Positions 10,646 through 22,294 of a stretch of DNA of 64,000 nucleotides are shown here, piece by piece. Below the pieces are notes generated by a model, which worked only from the letters and a program-made list of their open reading frames with translations, was not told the DNA's origin and did not search any database. The stretch comes from Hysterium pulicare CBS 123377 (Eukaryota; Ascomycota; Dothideomycetes; Hysteriales; Hysteriaceae), in the NCBI GenBank assembly GCA_000467715.1, contig AJFK01000036.1, forward strand, positions 62,001-126,000, given 5' to 3'. The first letter of the stretch is position 1, and every line of letters begins with the position of its first letter. The translations under genes were made by a program, and so were the position numbers.

Positions 10646-11516
10646 GGCGTACTGGAGTTTGTTTGTAATTTCAAACCATGGAAGTTGGAAATGCGTCTAG
10701 TTCGTGGCTATATGGGTAGAATCCGACCAGGAGAAGTGAAATGATTGGGGGGTTGGCGTTTCGTGAAGCTGACACTTGGTCCTTCAACGGATTGGCACAG
10801 GTTGACGTTGACACTTCGCTTTCAGCGTAAATGGTCAAACGTACCTCGGGGCTTGGCTTTCTTCAGCCTTGTCCGGACCGTACCCGCACCAAGTCAACGT
10901 AGCAATATGAATGAACAATATGAATGGACAATACGGATGAATCCATGATTCCCATTCATCAAGCACCACGTGCATTTACTCATACGCTCAAACCTCCTGT
11001 CTTTTCACATGCTCTTCAGTCATTTGTTTGCTCATTTCATAGATGATTTACAGTCCTGCAACAGTGTACGCGTTTTTATGGGACTGCAACTGGCAGTCCC
11101 AACATATGCAAGAATTGTTTCCTCTCGCCCTTTTCTCTGATGCTCCCATGGAAGATGACCCGGTGAAGATGCCGCCCTATGATTCCATGATCGGGGTTGT
11201 GACAGGCAGGCCAGCCATCGCCCTTTTCGGGCGTAAAGTCAGCTGGATGCATGTCTCAGCCTTGCATATGCTCTCGCCCCGTTGTCTTGCCTGTTCCTTA
11301 AAGCGGCGAGCCATCTAGAATCACAAATTATAGATTGGCCTTGCTATCCTGCTCCTGGGCCCTGCCAAAATACCACCCTCTCCCTCCCAAGCTCGTCCTA
11401 CATATCGCCACTTTTCAAGGCATCAGCTTTCAACTAATCCGACGTCGTACTCAACCCTGCACATCACGCCGGACTAGTACGCTGCAGGTTCGCTACTCCT
11501 TCCAATCGCTTGCAGG
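10646..11516. other. Divergent intergenic region with a small tandem repeat
   Basis: Upstream of both the UBC6-like gene (minus) and the C2H2 gene (plus). The 91-codon frame at 11043 has no recognisable domain and is taken as chance. A short tandem repeat lies at 10903-10941. Confidence 0.55.
10903..10941. repeat. Three tandem 13-bp units
   Basis: Three consecutive 13-bp units starting CAATATGAATGAA, CAATATGAATGGA and CAATACGGATGAA. The first two differ at one position; the third at a few. It lies in the divergent promoter region. Confidence 0.8.
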
Positions 11517-12917
11517 ATGGAGGATTTCGGGTGAGTTTTTTTTTTTACACTTTGCTAACAAAAAGGGCGGGGAACCGACAGTATTAACACCCACTTCGAC
11601 GTCCAAGGCTCACACCAACTCGAGACCAATCATCATGCACTATACATCAATGGTCCCGTGAACGGCGAGCCAAACACTGGAGCTTGCACTTCTGAAAATT
11701 TCAATTCTCACGCTGATCATTATGATGTCCTCGACAATCTGGATACATCAGTAGCCAACTCAACGAACTTGTTACAAGCTGAAGATTACCAAAATCTTGG
11801 CGATTATCCGGTCGCTTCTGGTATCTTTGACATCAACGATGCCTATTTCACACACCAGATGCCTCAGAACGGCGACTATGGACACATCTATGGTACTGGC
11901 GAATACTGGAATGATGCGTCGCTGTTGCCATCGGTTGTTGGCACAACTTTGGAGGACCACACGGCTCTTCCGAACCATTTCTCTACAGCCTCGGATGTTT
12001 TCAGCTGTATCGAAGGTATCCAGGATAATTTCGAACCAGCAACCCACGCAGACTCAAGCGGTGTTGGTGAATCAGGGGTTCCCCTGTCATCCGCACATTT
12101 TGATACTACAGAGTATGTTCTCAAAACTGTCTTTACATTGTCTTCGATGCTCATAGTAAGAAGATTAAAGTCTTGCTCCACCGCTGAAGCTACCAATCGT
12201 TACGTCTGCGCCGAGTGCAACCATGCCGTTGACAGCATGTCCACATTGAGATTTCATGGTCGTAAAGAACAGCACAGGCCGTTCACATGCCAAGTCCAAG
12301 CGTGTTTCTTTACTTACCTCGGACACTCTGAATATGTCGCACATATACGAGCTGCTCACCCCGAACTGGTCTCTTGCAATGAATGCAAGAAAGTATTTCA
12401 GTCTCTATGGGAAGTGAGCGATCACGCCTTGCGAACTGGTCATTCCGCCTTGACTTGCGAATATCCGGACTGCAACTCCGCATTCTCTCGGTTTGATACG
12501 TATGAAAGGCATCAGAAAGTCCATCAAGATGATATCAAACGTTATCCTTGCAAATATTGCAAGAAACACCGAGGACCGAATGGCTTCAAGCGCAAGGATC
12601 ATCTCACTCAGCATCTGAGGAACTACCACCATATAGGGGAGGACGATGCAAGACGCTATGGTCATGATGAAAAAAGATCATGTCCCCATCAGGATTGTCC
12701 TGATTACAGACCAAATTGGATGGACCTCGTTTTCATGAAAGTTTCTGATTATACAGGTCATATGAAGAAGGTCCATAACGAATCCCCCTTCCCCTGTCCT
12801 GAGCTTGGATGCGATCGAGTTGAAGGTAAAGGGTACTTCCGCAAGCGAGATCTCCTTGCGCATCAGAAGAAGGTGCACAGCAAGGCTGAAGGAATGGAGG
12901 ATGGTTTGAATACTTGA
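11517..12917 (+). CDS. C2H2 zinc-finger protein, probable DNA-binding
   Basis: Likely nuclear. The model uses a tiny first exon, 11517-11530 (ATGGAGGATTTCGG), a 51-nt intron with GTGAGT, a TGCTAAC branch box and CGACAG acceptor, then exon 11582-12917; together 449 aa. Without this exon the frame has no ATG near its start. The first ~170 residues are acidic and rich in Asn and Thr, as in activation regions. From about residue 200, at least seven C2H2-type units follow, for example YVCAECNHAV, FTCQVQACFFTY, VSCNECKKVF, LTCEYPDCNSAF, YPCKYCKKHR, CPHQDCPDYR and FPCPELGCDRVE. A possible extra 48-nt in-frame intron lies at 12113-12160; removing it would delete a hydrophobic stretch that looks out of place. 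Family not recognised beyond the fingers. Confidence 0.8.
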
Positions 12918-13580
12918 GCGAAGGATTGAAATTGTTGGACCGATGATGTCACTCTTCCGCTTGCACTCGTTCGTATGTGGTCTTTCTAGGCGTATCTTCT
13001 GGGTTCCCTTACTAGATCTTCAAAACGAAACACAAAAAACATATCAAAGAATGGAGAAAACAAGGAGAGGCAGGCTTCTTCTTGGGCACATTTCAGTAAT
13101 GGATCTCACGATTGCTTTTCGGTTTTCGTATTTCGTCTCTCTTTATTGCGTTGACTAGAATGCCAAATTGATTTCTTTGTCGCGAGTGTCTGCCTGTGAA
13201 GTTCCCTGCCACCGTGAGTTGATTAAACCACATGAGCGCCCTCTAAAGTGATGTCAAGTAGGAATAGAAGATGAGGCTTCGACTCTCATAATCAGCATGA
13301 TATTTGACTACTACACTGTTCACACAAAACCGCCAGCTAAACTCTCAGGAGCATAGTAGAGGCTCATCATTGACAAAACGATATGATTCTTCGTGTTCAA
13401 AGCAATCTATGGGGTATCCCGTGTGTACCAAAGCCATTTCCGCCCGCTCAAACAACCTCTAAGATGCGAATCCACCCATCAAAGTAAAAGTATGACAACA
13501 CATGCAATCAGTACCCAAGTATTATGCGATGCCCAACGCTTAATTCCAACACCAGAAGATGCACCGACGAAAACCCCACG
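12918..13580. other. Convergent intergenic region
   Basis: Between the C2H2 gene and the HMX1-like gene, which converge. Nothing coding was recognised. Confidence 0.55.
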
Positions 13581-14639
13581 TCAATATAAGCTCCGCGGAT
13601 CATAATGATAAATAGCCACCCAAGCAATGCAGCCCAAAGCAAGCAACGAACCCGTAATTTCCGGTCTATGAAACCATAGTTTCGTCGCTGGGCGAAGCAG
13701 TACGATCAACTCTTCAATGTCTTTCGCTTTCTCGGTCCCGAGATCTCGTTCAGGGGTTTGACTAGTCTCGACAGCGGCGACTTTTTCGAGATTCGTGGCG
13801 AGTTTGGCGTCGAGCTCATAGACCAAATTGGCGCAACGTTTGAATATCTCCTGCGCTTCTGAAATGACTTCCAAACACTCTTGGGGCGTGAATAAGGAGT
13901 CTGCGGCGGCGAGGCGTTTCTTGAATTCGCTCTTGATATCTTCGCCATCTTCCTGGCCGTCGAAATACCAGAATGACAGCCCTCTCCCTTCCAACGACAC
14001 GGGCTTCTCACTCTCGGTCTGCATCCCGCTCCAAAAGCCGTCCCCGGGCTTCCTCAACTCCGCCCTAATATACCTCCCACCTGAAAAGACAGCCATATAG
14101 AAACACCATGCGTATGCGACTAGTACGTGCGGCCTTGCTTTTACACTCTTCCTAATATCCTGACAGAACTCTTGCACTTTTGCGCCTGGGAATTGCGATA
14201 ATTGCACTTCGAGATCCGTCCTGCTCAGCCGCGTCAACCGCTCTAAATCCCTCTTCAGTCTCCCCGACCTTGCTAAGCCCTTTGGCCGTAGTGTTCGCAG
14301 AAACTCCAGCATGCGAGGGGAGGGTGGTGTGTTAATTTCGGAGGAAGAGGAAGGGTCGGCGTCCCAGAGGTCAACCAAGAGGAAAGAAAGGAGAGGGGAC
14401 GAGGGCCCGTTAAATGATATGGGGAATTGATCGTTCCATAATGACTCGAATGTCAAGTATATGTGGGCGAAGTGGAGGAGGCCAGTGGTGTATAGATCAG
14501 GCGTGGGAGCGTAAGGGGGGAGGGCGAGGGGTAGACGCGAGGTTATTAAACGATTCAAGTTTGTGTGTAAGGCTCTCGTTGCTATGTTGATCTCCAACGA
14601 TAGCGAAGTAGGTGTTATAGGGTCTTTCTGGGTCGCCAT
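13581..14639 (-). CDS. hmx1: HMX1-like heme oxygenase, tail-anchored
   Basis: Intronless, 352 aa. Heme oxygenases open heme to biliverdin, CO and iron; yeast Hmx1 is ER-anchored and serves iron reuse and oxidative-stress responses. The N-terminal helix reads NIATRALHTNLNRL with His25 as likely axial ligand. The distal helix reads FYMAVFSGGRYIRAEL, matching the remembered yeast LALFAGGKLIRSNL pattern. A later helix with EVISEAQEIFKRCANLVYEL also follows the Hmx1 layout. The C-terminus has one membrane segment (about 325-345, GSLLALGCIAWVAIYHY). The bacterial/mammalian GDLSGG aspartate is replaced, as I recall it is in yeast Hmx1, so activity cannot be taken for granted. Confidence 0.85.
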   Translation of the reverse strand: MATQKDPITPTSLSLEINIATRALHTNLNRLITSRLPLALPPYAPTPDLYTTGLLHFAHIYLTFESLWNDQFPISFNGPSSPLLSFLLVDLWDADPSSSSEINTPPSPRMLEFLRTLRPKGLARSGRLKRDLERLTRLSRTDLEVQLSQFPGAKVQEFCQDIRKSVKARPHVLVAYAWCFYMAVFSGGRYIRAELRKPGDGFWSGMQTESEKPVSLEGRGLSFWYFDGQEDGEDIKSEFKKRLAAADSLFTPQECLEVISEAQEIFKRCANLVYELDAKLATNLEKVAAVETSQTPERDLGTEKAKDIEELIVLLRPATKLWFHRPEITGSLLALGCIAWVAIYHYDPRSLY

Positions 14640-15438
14640 CGCTGAATATACTATGAAGCCCTTGTCAGAACGCAGATTTATGTTTACGGCGTGGAACAGG
14701 AGCGCGAAGGGAGGAGGCTGATAAAGGTTTATTTACCTTTCCGTAAAAGTCTGTCATAGGCAACCGTGAATGATCAAGTCCACAAGGCTTCCTTTGAAGA
14801 CAGGTGACCATGAATGTTGTCGCAAAGGCATGCGGCGCGCCCACAAAATCGCATCACGCAGGCGGTCGTCGTCTTCGGCCATGTCTCAAAAAAACCGGAC
14901 AACGACCCTAGCGATGTCGCGCTCTCATGATACATTGCCACCGAGTATCTCGCCGAGCGAACATGCTGCGAGGATTTCAGCGACCAAGTTGAGATGTCGT
15001 AATGAAGTCAAATGGATGTGTAGGATCGCATTCCGAAAGATGGGATTTCGATTTTGGCGATAATTTGTACCACTTTCCCATGTTAAGGCTGAGTAAATTG
15101 GATATGCTGATGTCACGTGCAGAGCGGAGAGCTGCGAATCTCGGCTGGGCTTTCACGTCTCACGCGTCTGCATCCCACAACGACGAGCAGCATTCGATTG
15201 TTTCACGCATCATCACTCGAGGGACAGCAGTGTAGGGCCAGGCTGAGTCATCATTTTCTGCTCTATCCTACAATCATAAACGGTATTCTCAATCGCTTGC
15301 TTTGGCTGGCAGGTAGTATCAGAACCATTTCTTCTGTCTATAACCTTCCCCCCCCTCCTCCTAATGCCTGTGTTCAAATCCAACCTCCTATATTGTGTGC
15401 TTGGCATACTTCAAATTTTGGGGTCTACTATGGCTTCC
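14640..15438. other. Intergenic, no gene seen
   Basis: Upstream of the HMX1-like gene and downstream of the rhodopsin-domain gene. It includes a pyrimidine-rich run near 15345-15360. Short open frames on both strands lack coding features. Confidence 0.55.
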
Positions 15439-16677
15439 TCAAGCAGTATGCATGTAAGTCACCGACACCTCGTCTGTCCTCTTAATACCTTCCCTCATAC
15501 TTGACGTTGAGTGCGCATTCATTTCCCGCAAAATACTCTCTTCGCTCACATTGTCGCTCTCGTTATACTTGACTGTTGTTCTGAGTGCCGAGGAACCTGG
15601 ACCAATGTATATTCTTGATGAACCCTCGCCGGCCTTTGATGAAGCCTTCTTGTCATAGTCAGGTAGCGGATAGCCTTTGGATCGAGTAGAGCTGTCGCCT
15701 CGGCTACCGTGAACGATTTTAACATACAAGGGACGGAGGACTGGGATGCAGGCGCAAATGATCGTAACGAGAAACTCCGTGGAAGACCAGATGAGCATGG
15801 GTATGGTATCGTCTGTGGCTAATGTCAGAATAAGATGAACTCAGCGAAGATCGAAAGCTTACAGAGATACTCAGACGCACTAAGAGTCTGAAGCTCGACA
15901 GTACGAACAATACCACAGACACCGGCAAGGACACCAAGACTCAGACCGAATGCCACCGTTAACTTTTCTTTTTTCTTCATCTGGAGACCCCAAACCACGT
16001 CCCAAGGCAATAGGGCCAAGACAAAATCCATCAGAACGGACCAAGCTGAGGTAAGTCAGTCGTTTCCCCAACAGGATTCGGCTTGGATACAACTCACATC
16101 CAGTGAACAACCCCATCTTGGTGAAATCCAACCAACAGTGACCCCCTGGAATGGTTCGATCCCAGACATAACTGACCGGATTGCATTGGACAAAGAGAAG
16201 GATTGATGCGAGAGTGCAGACGATGGTGGTGGAGATAATGCAAAACCACAAGAGAGCAATATGCCACTTCTTCATAACAATACGAAGAAGGAACACTGCG
16301 ACAGAACTTTTACTCGTGGCAATGCCCATAATGCACCAAGCTTGTCCAATGGTTTCAAATTTGATAGCTTTGGAATACACAACAGGATTGTTGATGTCGG
16401 CGTACTTCCTCCCCAGCCCATACATGGATGATGCTGTGCTAAAAGCATTATATCCAGCGAAAAGGAACTAAAAGATGAAGCATGTCAATGACACCACCAC
16501 CAACGATCATGTATCTCAGCTTACCACGTTCACGATCATCAAAATATCATCCCATCCCAAGCTGCGAATAATGGCCTGGCGCGTATACAGCCTGAGGGCA
16601 ACGAAAATGAAGGCGAGAACAAATTGCGCCCACATGACACCATTGGTCATAGGACCAAGACCGCCTAGGAAGCTCAT
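15439..16677 (-). CDS. Fungal rhodopsin-domain integral membrane protein (PTH11-like)
   Basis: Seven-helix membrane protein of the large Pezizomycotina family related to the PTH11 receptor core; ligands are mostly unknown. Exons 16677-16525, 16467-16098, 16045-15863 and 15812-15439 give 359 aa with consistent phases (0, 1, 1). Family hallmarks are GWDDILMIVNVV after the first helix, NPVSYVWDRTIPGGHCWLD in the extracellular loop with its Cys, SVLMDFVLALLPWDVVWGLQM, LSLGVLAGVCGIVRTVELQT, and IPMLIWSSTEFLVTIICACI. The cytosolic tail of about 90 residues is Ser-rich with RGDSSTRSKGYPLPDYDKK. There is no N-terminal CFEM domain. Symbol withheld because the family is large. Confidence 0.88.
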
Positions 16678-18086
16678 GATGATAAGAGGGGTATCTCGAA
16701 TGACAAAGAGCGACGGGGAGATGCTGAAAGGGCATGGATGAAATTATACAACTACGCGCCGTACTTCATGTTCCAAACAAATGGACGCGGGAGCGTTCAG
16801 TGCCTCTTACTTTTGCGTACCTGACCCTTGCAGGTGACACAGGCCTGGGGAGGACTTCTATAGGAAGGGATGGACGTGCTCTGAAACAAAATTCCCCTTC
16901 TTTACATAAGCATCTACCGGATAGTCATGGCCATATCGCGGCATCGTTGCTGGGGCCATTAATGTGTACACGCGGTCCCAGGCGGCTTGAGGCTACTGGC
17001 AGGAGAAGAAACTATGGGATAGGGAAATCCCTTTCTGATCGTTCTGGTGCCATTTGCCCTCGGGAGCTCTTGAAGGAGGCGGGTGAGAAGAACCCGCTTC
17101 ATCTTGGCATCAGCTGCATTTGGTGAATGTGGATCGAGGACAACCAATCATAAACCACTCACTGCGCGCTCAAACTCTAACGGGTCCTTTCCCGCTGCCG
17201 ACGGCTGGGCATCCAGGTGCCCGTTCTCTGCTGTAGTAACCTGAAGACCCGGCGGGAGGCCAAGTGTTGTCAGTTACAGGCACGGTCCGCTCCCGGTTCT
17301 CACAGCTACCGTCGACATCTGGATGCCAGCCAAGACTGTCCCAAAAGGCCTGTTTGGTCTTCTCTTTTGAAATAACGACATTCTGAGTACATAGTAACAA
17401 GTCCGAAGAGAGAACCCCAGATCTGGCTGTCACTGGTCCCAATGAAGAACTGCAGAGGTCGATATGGATATGCAAGCCACACAGGATGAAGCCCTATGTC
17501 CGGTCTGGGGATGCGGTTGAGCAGGTGCCATGACTCGTTGGTGGTGGCTACGCCTAGTACAGTTAGCCACAAGTCTGGGGTCCCGATCCTCACGGCCACC
17601 ATTTCCTCATTTCCTTCTACACCGTTCACACTGTTGACTGCTGTTCCCGCCATCAACCAGACCTTCATGCATGTCTCAGCCATCTGCTAGCAAGATTGGA
17701 ACATTGACTACTTGCGAGCCCTTAGGAACTTGCCGTGTTCATATTTCTTTTTCTTCCCATGCTCCACTCGCTGCTGAACCCCGCGAGAGATACGCACACA
17801 TATTGGGCTTGAGACAATCCAGCAAATCTTTCCTTCTCTGCCATAATCTAGACTTTGACTACCATGTCGGCAATCCTGGTCTCATCCCTAATAATCCGCA
17901 TGAATCATGGCTGAGCGGAGACCGACTGTCTTTGACTGCGTCTCCGTCTTTTGAAAAGCACTGGCAACTTTAGAACGTGACATGATAATGGTCTGCAGCA
18001 TGTAAAGGGGTTTTAGATATTGGATGGCAACTAATAGCTGTGAATGTCAACACTCGTCAACATTGCTATTCACAAAGAGTTCCAAC
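16678..18086. other. Intergenic 1.4 kb, no supported gene
   Basis: Divergent promoter of the rhodopsin-domain gene and the P450 gene. A 125-codon minus-strand frame at 17306-17683 has no domain, no homology I recognise and no supporting splice structure. Confidence 0.5.
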
Positions 18087-19889
18087 ATGAGCTTCGCACC
18101 TCTGCTCCTCAAGGCAGTTAGCCTTAGTCTAGTTCTATTACTTTCTCGCTTCGTTTGGCAGTATATCACCTCTCCAATCAAGAATATTCCTGGACCATTC
18201 TTGGCAAAGTTCTCCGACATCTGGAGGCTTCTCAATCATTGGAGTTGTAAACATATCGAAACGCAAAGAGAACTACATGAGAAATATGGCTCTGCTGTTC
18301 GAATTGGGCCCAATTGTGTGAGCCTCAGTGATGCGAGCTTAATAAAGGTGATTTATTCAACGAGGGGTAATTTCCTCAAGGTCTGTAGCACTCCATCCCC
18401 TCTATATGCGAGATGTGGACTTATGGATTATCTTGGGGCAGAGCGAATACTACTCTATCAATGATGCCCTCCAAGACGGACACGTCATTCAGAACGTATT
18501 TGGCACACGAAGCAATGCCTTCCACTCGAAATACATGCGACCGATCCAGAAGCTATATACAATGAATAGCATGCTTAAGATGGAGCATCTTATTGATAAA
18601 ACTATCGAGTCTCTTTGCGCATACCTCGAAACAAGGTTCATGGAGGGAGCTAATACGGGAAAGTCTTGTGATATTGCTGATTGGATTCACTACTGTGAGA
18701 AAGTTTTCTCGAATTATGCCTCAGTATTGCTAATGTCACTGGGTCTCTAGATGCATGGGATGTTGTGGGCGAACTCACATTCAGTCAAGAAATGGGCTTC
18801 CTGCAGACTGGCGGAGACGTGAGCAATCTGATGGCCACCGCGGAATCTGTCATGCGGTACTTCTCAGTCGTATGTATGCCGCTCCCAAAAATTGTGCTCA
18901 TATTGATGGACTGAATTTCAGGTTGGTCAAATGCCAGTTCTAGACATGTGGTTGGGCAAGAACCCAAACTGCCCTGTTAAATTCGCAACATTTGGGAATG
19001 CTGCTGGCTACTGTGTGCAGCGGATAATGGAGCGTGTCCAGAACCCGGATCAAGCCAAGGGCAACGATTTCTTGAACAGCTTCTTGCAGGCAAAGAATGA
19101 GTTTCCTAATGTTGTCACCGACAATGAAGTCGTTGGTTACCTTCTCCTGAATGTAAGGGTATCCTGTCGTATGTTGTTTACACTTCCGCTGACCCTCACA
19201 GATCCTTGCCGGCGCGGACACCACAGCCATCGTCCTCAAGGCCATCATTTACTACGTTATCAAGAACCCCGAGGTCTACGCAAAGCTGGTTGCAGAGCTC
19301 GATGCTACCAAATTGGCTTTTCCAGCACCCTACGAGGCCGCCTCGCAACTCCCATATCTCGACGCGGTGGTAAAGGAGGGTCTCCGTATTCACCCACCAG
19401 TGGGCCACATGCTAGAACGCATTGTCCCTGCTACCGGTTTGACTCTGCCGGATGGAAGAACCATTGCTCCGGGAACGATTGTTGGTATCAATGCTTGGAC
19501 TATTTCTCGGGAAAGCGAGATCTACGGTGATGATGTGGATACGTATAAGCCTGAAAGATGGTTCCAGCGCAAAGATGAGGATCCTGTGGCTTTCGAAGCA
19601 CGATTGAAGAGGATGAAAGAAGCTGACTTCTCCTTCGGTGCTGGAAATAGAGTTTGCACAGGGAAGCCTCTTGCTATTATGGAGCTTTATAAGGTTACCG
19701 CAACCCTATTCAGCAGGTTCAACGTAGGTTCCTCTCTTCTCTTAAATCAGTCCCTGGCAGAATACTAATCAAAGCGCGCAGTTCGAGTTCGAAGACCCAA
19801 GCAAGGAATGGCATCTTCTCAAGAACTGGTTCGTCTTCCCCAGCCAGATCAACGTTAAGATGTCTCGGCGGACTGCCATAAAAGCATAA
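18087..19889 (+). CDS. Cytochrome P450 (pisatin-demethylase-like group)
   Basis: Heme-thiolate monooxygenase, ER-anchored. Six exons: 18087-18380, 18442-18694, 18751-18869, 18922-19152, 19202-19723 and 19782-19889; 508 aa, all junctions in phase. The N-terminal anchor LLLKAVSLSLVLLLSRFVW is followed by the PGP hinge (NIPGPFLAKFSDIW). The I-helix is ILAGADTTAIV (300-310), the ExxR is EGLR (358-361), then KPERW and the heme loop FSFGAGNRVCTG with Cys451. Every conserved position is intact, so the enzyme looks functional. The stretch YYSINDALQDGHVIQNVF and the overall layout resemble fungal pisatin demethylases and relatives. No polyketide synthase, NRPS or terpene enzyme lies nearby, so there is no sign of a biosynthetic cluster in the window. 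Substrate unknown. Confidence 0.9.
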
Positions 19890-20614
19890 ATTTACGTCTA
19901 TGAACATTCGAAAAATAGTATTTGTAGGGCCAGCAGGGAATGTATAGATCTGATATTCGAGAGATGTATCGTAAAATGATTGTCTGTCAATAGACAGCAG
20001 CCAAGAATACGTTCAACTCAAATGTACTCGGGGAAAAAAAGACGGCCGCAGAGACGATCCCTGTGTACTGCAGTGTTTTTCGATTCAGTCCGCCGACATT
20101 CACCTAGCATCCTGCACACCGTTGTCACGCCTAGTGGATCTTCCCAGCGTTCCGCACTCCCCGACCCGTCTTGGCATTTTATTAGTACCCAAGCCTTAAC
20201 TCCAGATCTGCATCATCATGACTCTCTGTCCTAGGTTCTCCTTTGATGCACGATTCTTTGCCGAACTTGCAAGCCTCGCTTTCCGCCTCGCCTTCTTCCC
20301 CGCTGCATGATGAACATGGGGTAGGTCCAATCATTAAAAGGACCTCCTGAGAAACCAAGGTCTTGGTATATCGTATTTAGAATATATACTTTTATTATAG
20401 AATATTCTCCCTGAACACCACAGTATCCAACAGAGACTAGCTCCGCTCTCCACCACCCTGTGACCCACGGTGCCACCGCTCTACATAACACAATTGGCCT
20501 GTGGGAGCCAACACAAATCCAGTTCGCGTCCCTATCAACAGGATCAAGCCTTGCAAATATCCAAATCCTAAGACAACATAGCTAACTAATCTACACATCT
20601 CTCATCTTCTCTAT
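19890..20614. other. Convergent intergenic region
   Basis: Between the P450 gene and the APH-like gene, which converge. No gene seen. Confidence 0.55.
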
Positions 20615-22294
20615 TCACTTTAAAATACATCCGAATTTCCCTTTCAAGCCCTCCGGGGTCAGGCTACAAAGGTTGTACGCTGCCATGTAAAGCTCCCCTA
20701 ACTCCAGTGAGCCCTCCTTCAACGGCGTGTTGAAGGGTGATTCTAGCTCATTCAATCTCGACTTGAAAGCATCCTTTCGACAAATCCAGTTATCGTACTT
20801 TTCCTTGTCAGTAGTGATTCCACCATATTTTCGAGGCTCCTCGATCAGGGGTGGGTATGGAGCTTTGACGGAAAATGGCTCAGTTGCAGCAAACTCCCAA
20901 TCCAAAAGTGCGACGGGCTTGTTATCCTCGTCGATCATGAGATTCCTGTCAGCAATGTCGAAATGTTGAAGGAAGGTAGACTCTGAGCCGAGGGGTGCGG
21001 CGCCTGCAATGGTGGAAATAAGCTCATTCATCCTCTCTTCAACAAAGGGGAGGTTGTCAAGCTTTTCTGCACTCCAGATGGTCCACCGCTTGTCCAACCC
21101 TTCCTGTCGGGCTTCATATTGTGTGATTTCATCCTTTGCTTCCGCTATCTGGATATCAACGACAGCCTTAAGAAACTGCCCCAGGCACTGGTAGGGGCCT
21201 TTGAAGATCCGGTTCTCGGCTGGCTGGAAGGGTTGCATAAAGACTTGAGTAACCAGCGGTCCGATCTCGTAGTTTCCATAGGTCGTGGATTCGGGGTTCC
21301 AGTTGCGATAGAGAGATCCGATTTTATCGAATTTGAGGCGGCTCAGTTGGTCTATCCACTCGGCAGCTTCGCGATGGATATTGAGATGCTCTTCTTCTTC
21401 GAGGCTGTCGCAGCAGTCTTGGTAATTCCGCCCTTGAATGAACTCCATCAGAATCCATTCGTACCCAATCTGATTCTCAGTTGAACTGTCAAATGCGTAA
21501 CATTGCGGGACTGGAATCGAGGTGTTCTCCCGTACATATTGAACAGTCGCAACCTCAGACTGGACTTTGAACCAAGGGATTACTGGGAGAGCGGCTCGAA
21601 AGACTGCTTCAACAGGTTCACTGGTTGTGCTGTTGTGTGTACGGATTATATAAGCGCGGTTAAATGTGCCAGCACCCAGGTATTCTACATCAACCGTCCC
21701 ATCGTTGTCTGGAGCGAAGGTGTCGAGGTATGGCCGAACCGTTTCTGCTATATCCGCTTCTTTAATGAATAGTTGATCCCACACAGGGTCCGATACATCT
21801 TCAGGACCCGACACCCATCTCACTTTGCCTCTTTGTATTTCGGTTGGATCGGTAGGTGGTCCAGTGAAGCTGACACATAAAGGAGGACGTATGTCTTTGC
21901 TGCTTGGCGAGTTGGGTATAAGCTCATGAAGAGTGTCTCCATCGATATCGGCAAGGGCATTGACGTCAGAGTCATTAAGAGTAGTAGCTCTGGAGAGAGT
22001 GCTGGAACAGGAATGTCGAGAAGAGAAGCGGTGGGATGGTGAAGGTGCCCCTGAGCGACGCCGACTTTGCGACTTTATCTGCTTGTTGACAAGCTGGATG
22101 AAGGGTACTCTACGGTCGCTTGAATGGTGTTGACCGTCATGAGGATTCGCCTTCAATCTCTTGGATGAAGGAATAGAGATGGAGGCTACTTCCTCGACGG
22201 CTTCGGTGGCGGACCGCTTCCGCGGATTAATGTGTAGTCCGAGAAGCTTGAACGAAGGTTTGACGTAATCGAGCAGTCGTGAGAAGAAACTCAT
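20615..22294 (-). CDS. Aminoglycoside phosphotransferase (APH)-fold protein
   Basis: Intronless, 559 aa, member of the large fungal group of APH-domain (protein-kinase-like fold) proteins, most of unknown substrate. The first ~170 residues are basic and Ser-rich with an Arg/Lys stretch (PRKRSATEA, SSKRLKANPH), perhaps nuclear. The kinase fold starts near residue 200 with YLGAGTFNRAYIIRT, a Gly-rich loop. WILMEFIQGRNYQD resembles the hinge. The catalytic loop reads HFDIADRNLM, matching H-x-D-x4-N, and the metal-binding element is VALLDWEFAATEPF. All catalytic residues are present. These fungal proteins are not resistance genes by default; no such role is inferred. Confidence 0.85.
   Translation of the reverse strand: MSFFSRLLDYVKPSFKLLGLHINPRKRSATEAVEEVASISIPSSKRLKANPHDGQHHSSDRRVPFIQLVNKQIKSQSRRRSGAPSPSHRFSSRHSCSSTLSRATTLNDSDVNALADIDGDTLHELIPNSPSSKDIRPPLCVSFTGPPTDPTEIQRGKVRWVSGPEDVSDPVWDQLFIKEADIAETVRPYLDTFAPDNDGTVDVEYLGAGTFNRAYIIRTHNSTTSEPVEAVFRAALPVIPWFKVQSEVATVQYVRENTSIPVPQCYAFDSSTENQIGYEWILMEFIQGRNYQDCCDSLEEEEHLNIHREAAEWIDQLSRLKFDKIGSLYRNWNPESTTYGNYEIGPLVTQVFMQPFQPAENRIFKGPYQCLGQFLKAVVDIQIAEAKDEITQYEARQEGLDKRWTIWSAEKLDNLPFVEERMNELISTIAGAAPLGSESTFLQHFDIADRNLMIDEDNKPVALLDWEFAATEPFSVKAPYPPLIEEPRKYGGITTDKEKYDNWICRKDAFKSRLNELESPFNTPLKEGSLELGELYMAAYNLCSLTPEGLKGKFGCILK

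Noticed and set aside
17306-17683. Minus-strand frame of 125 codons between the rhodopsin-domain and P450 genes
   Set aside because: No domain, no splice partners, and an overlapping plus-strand frame of similar quality; no evidence for a gene.
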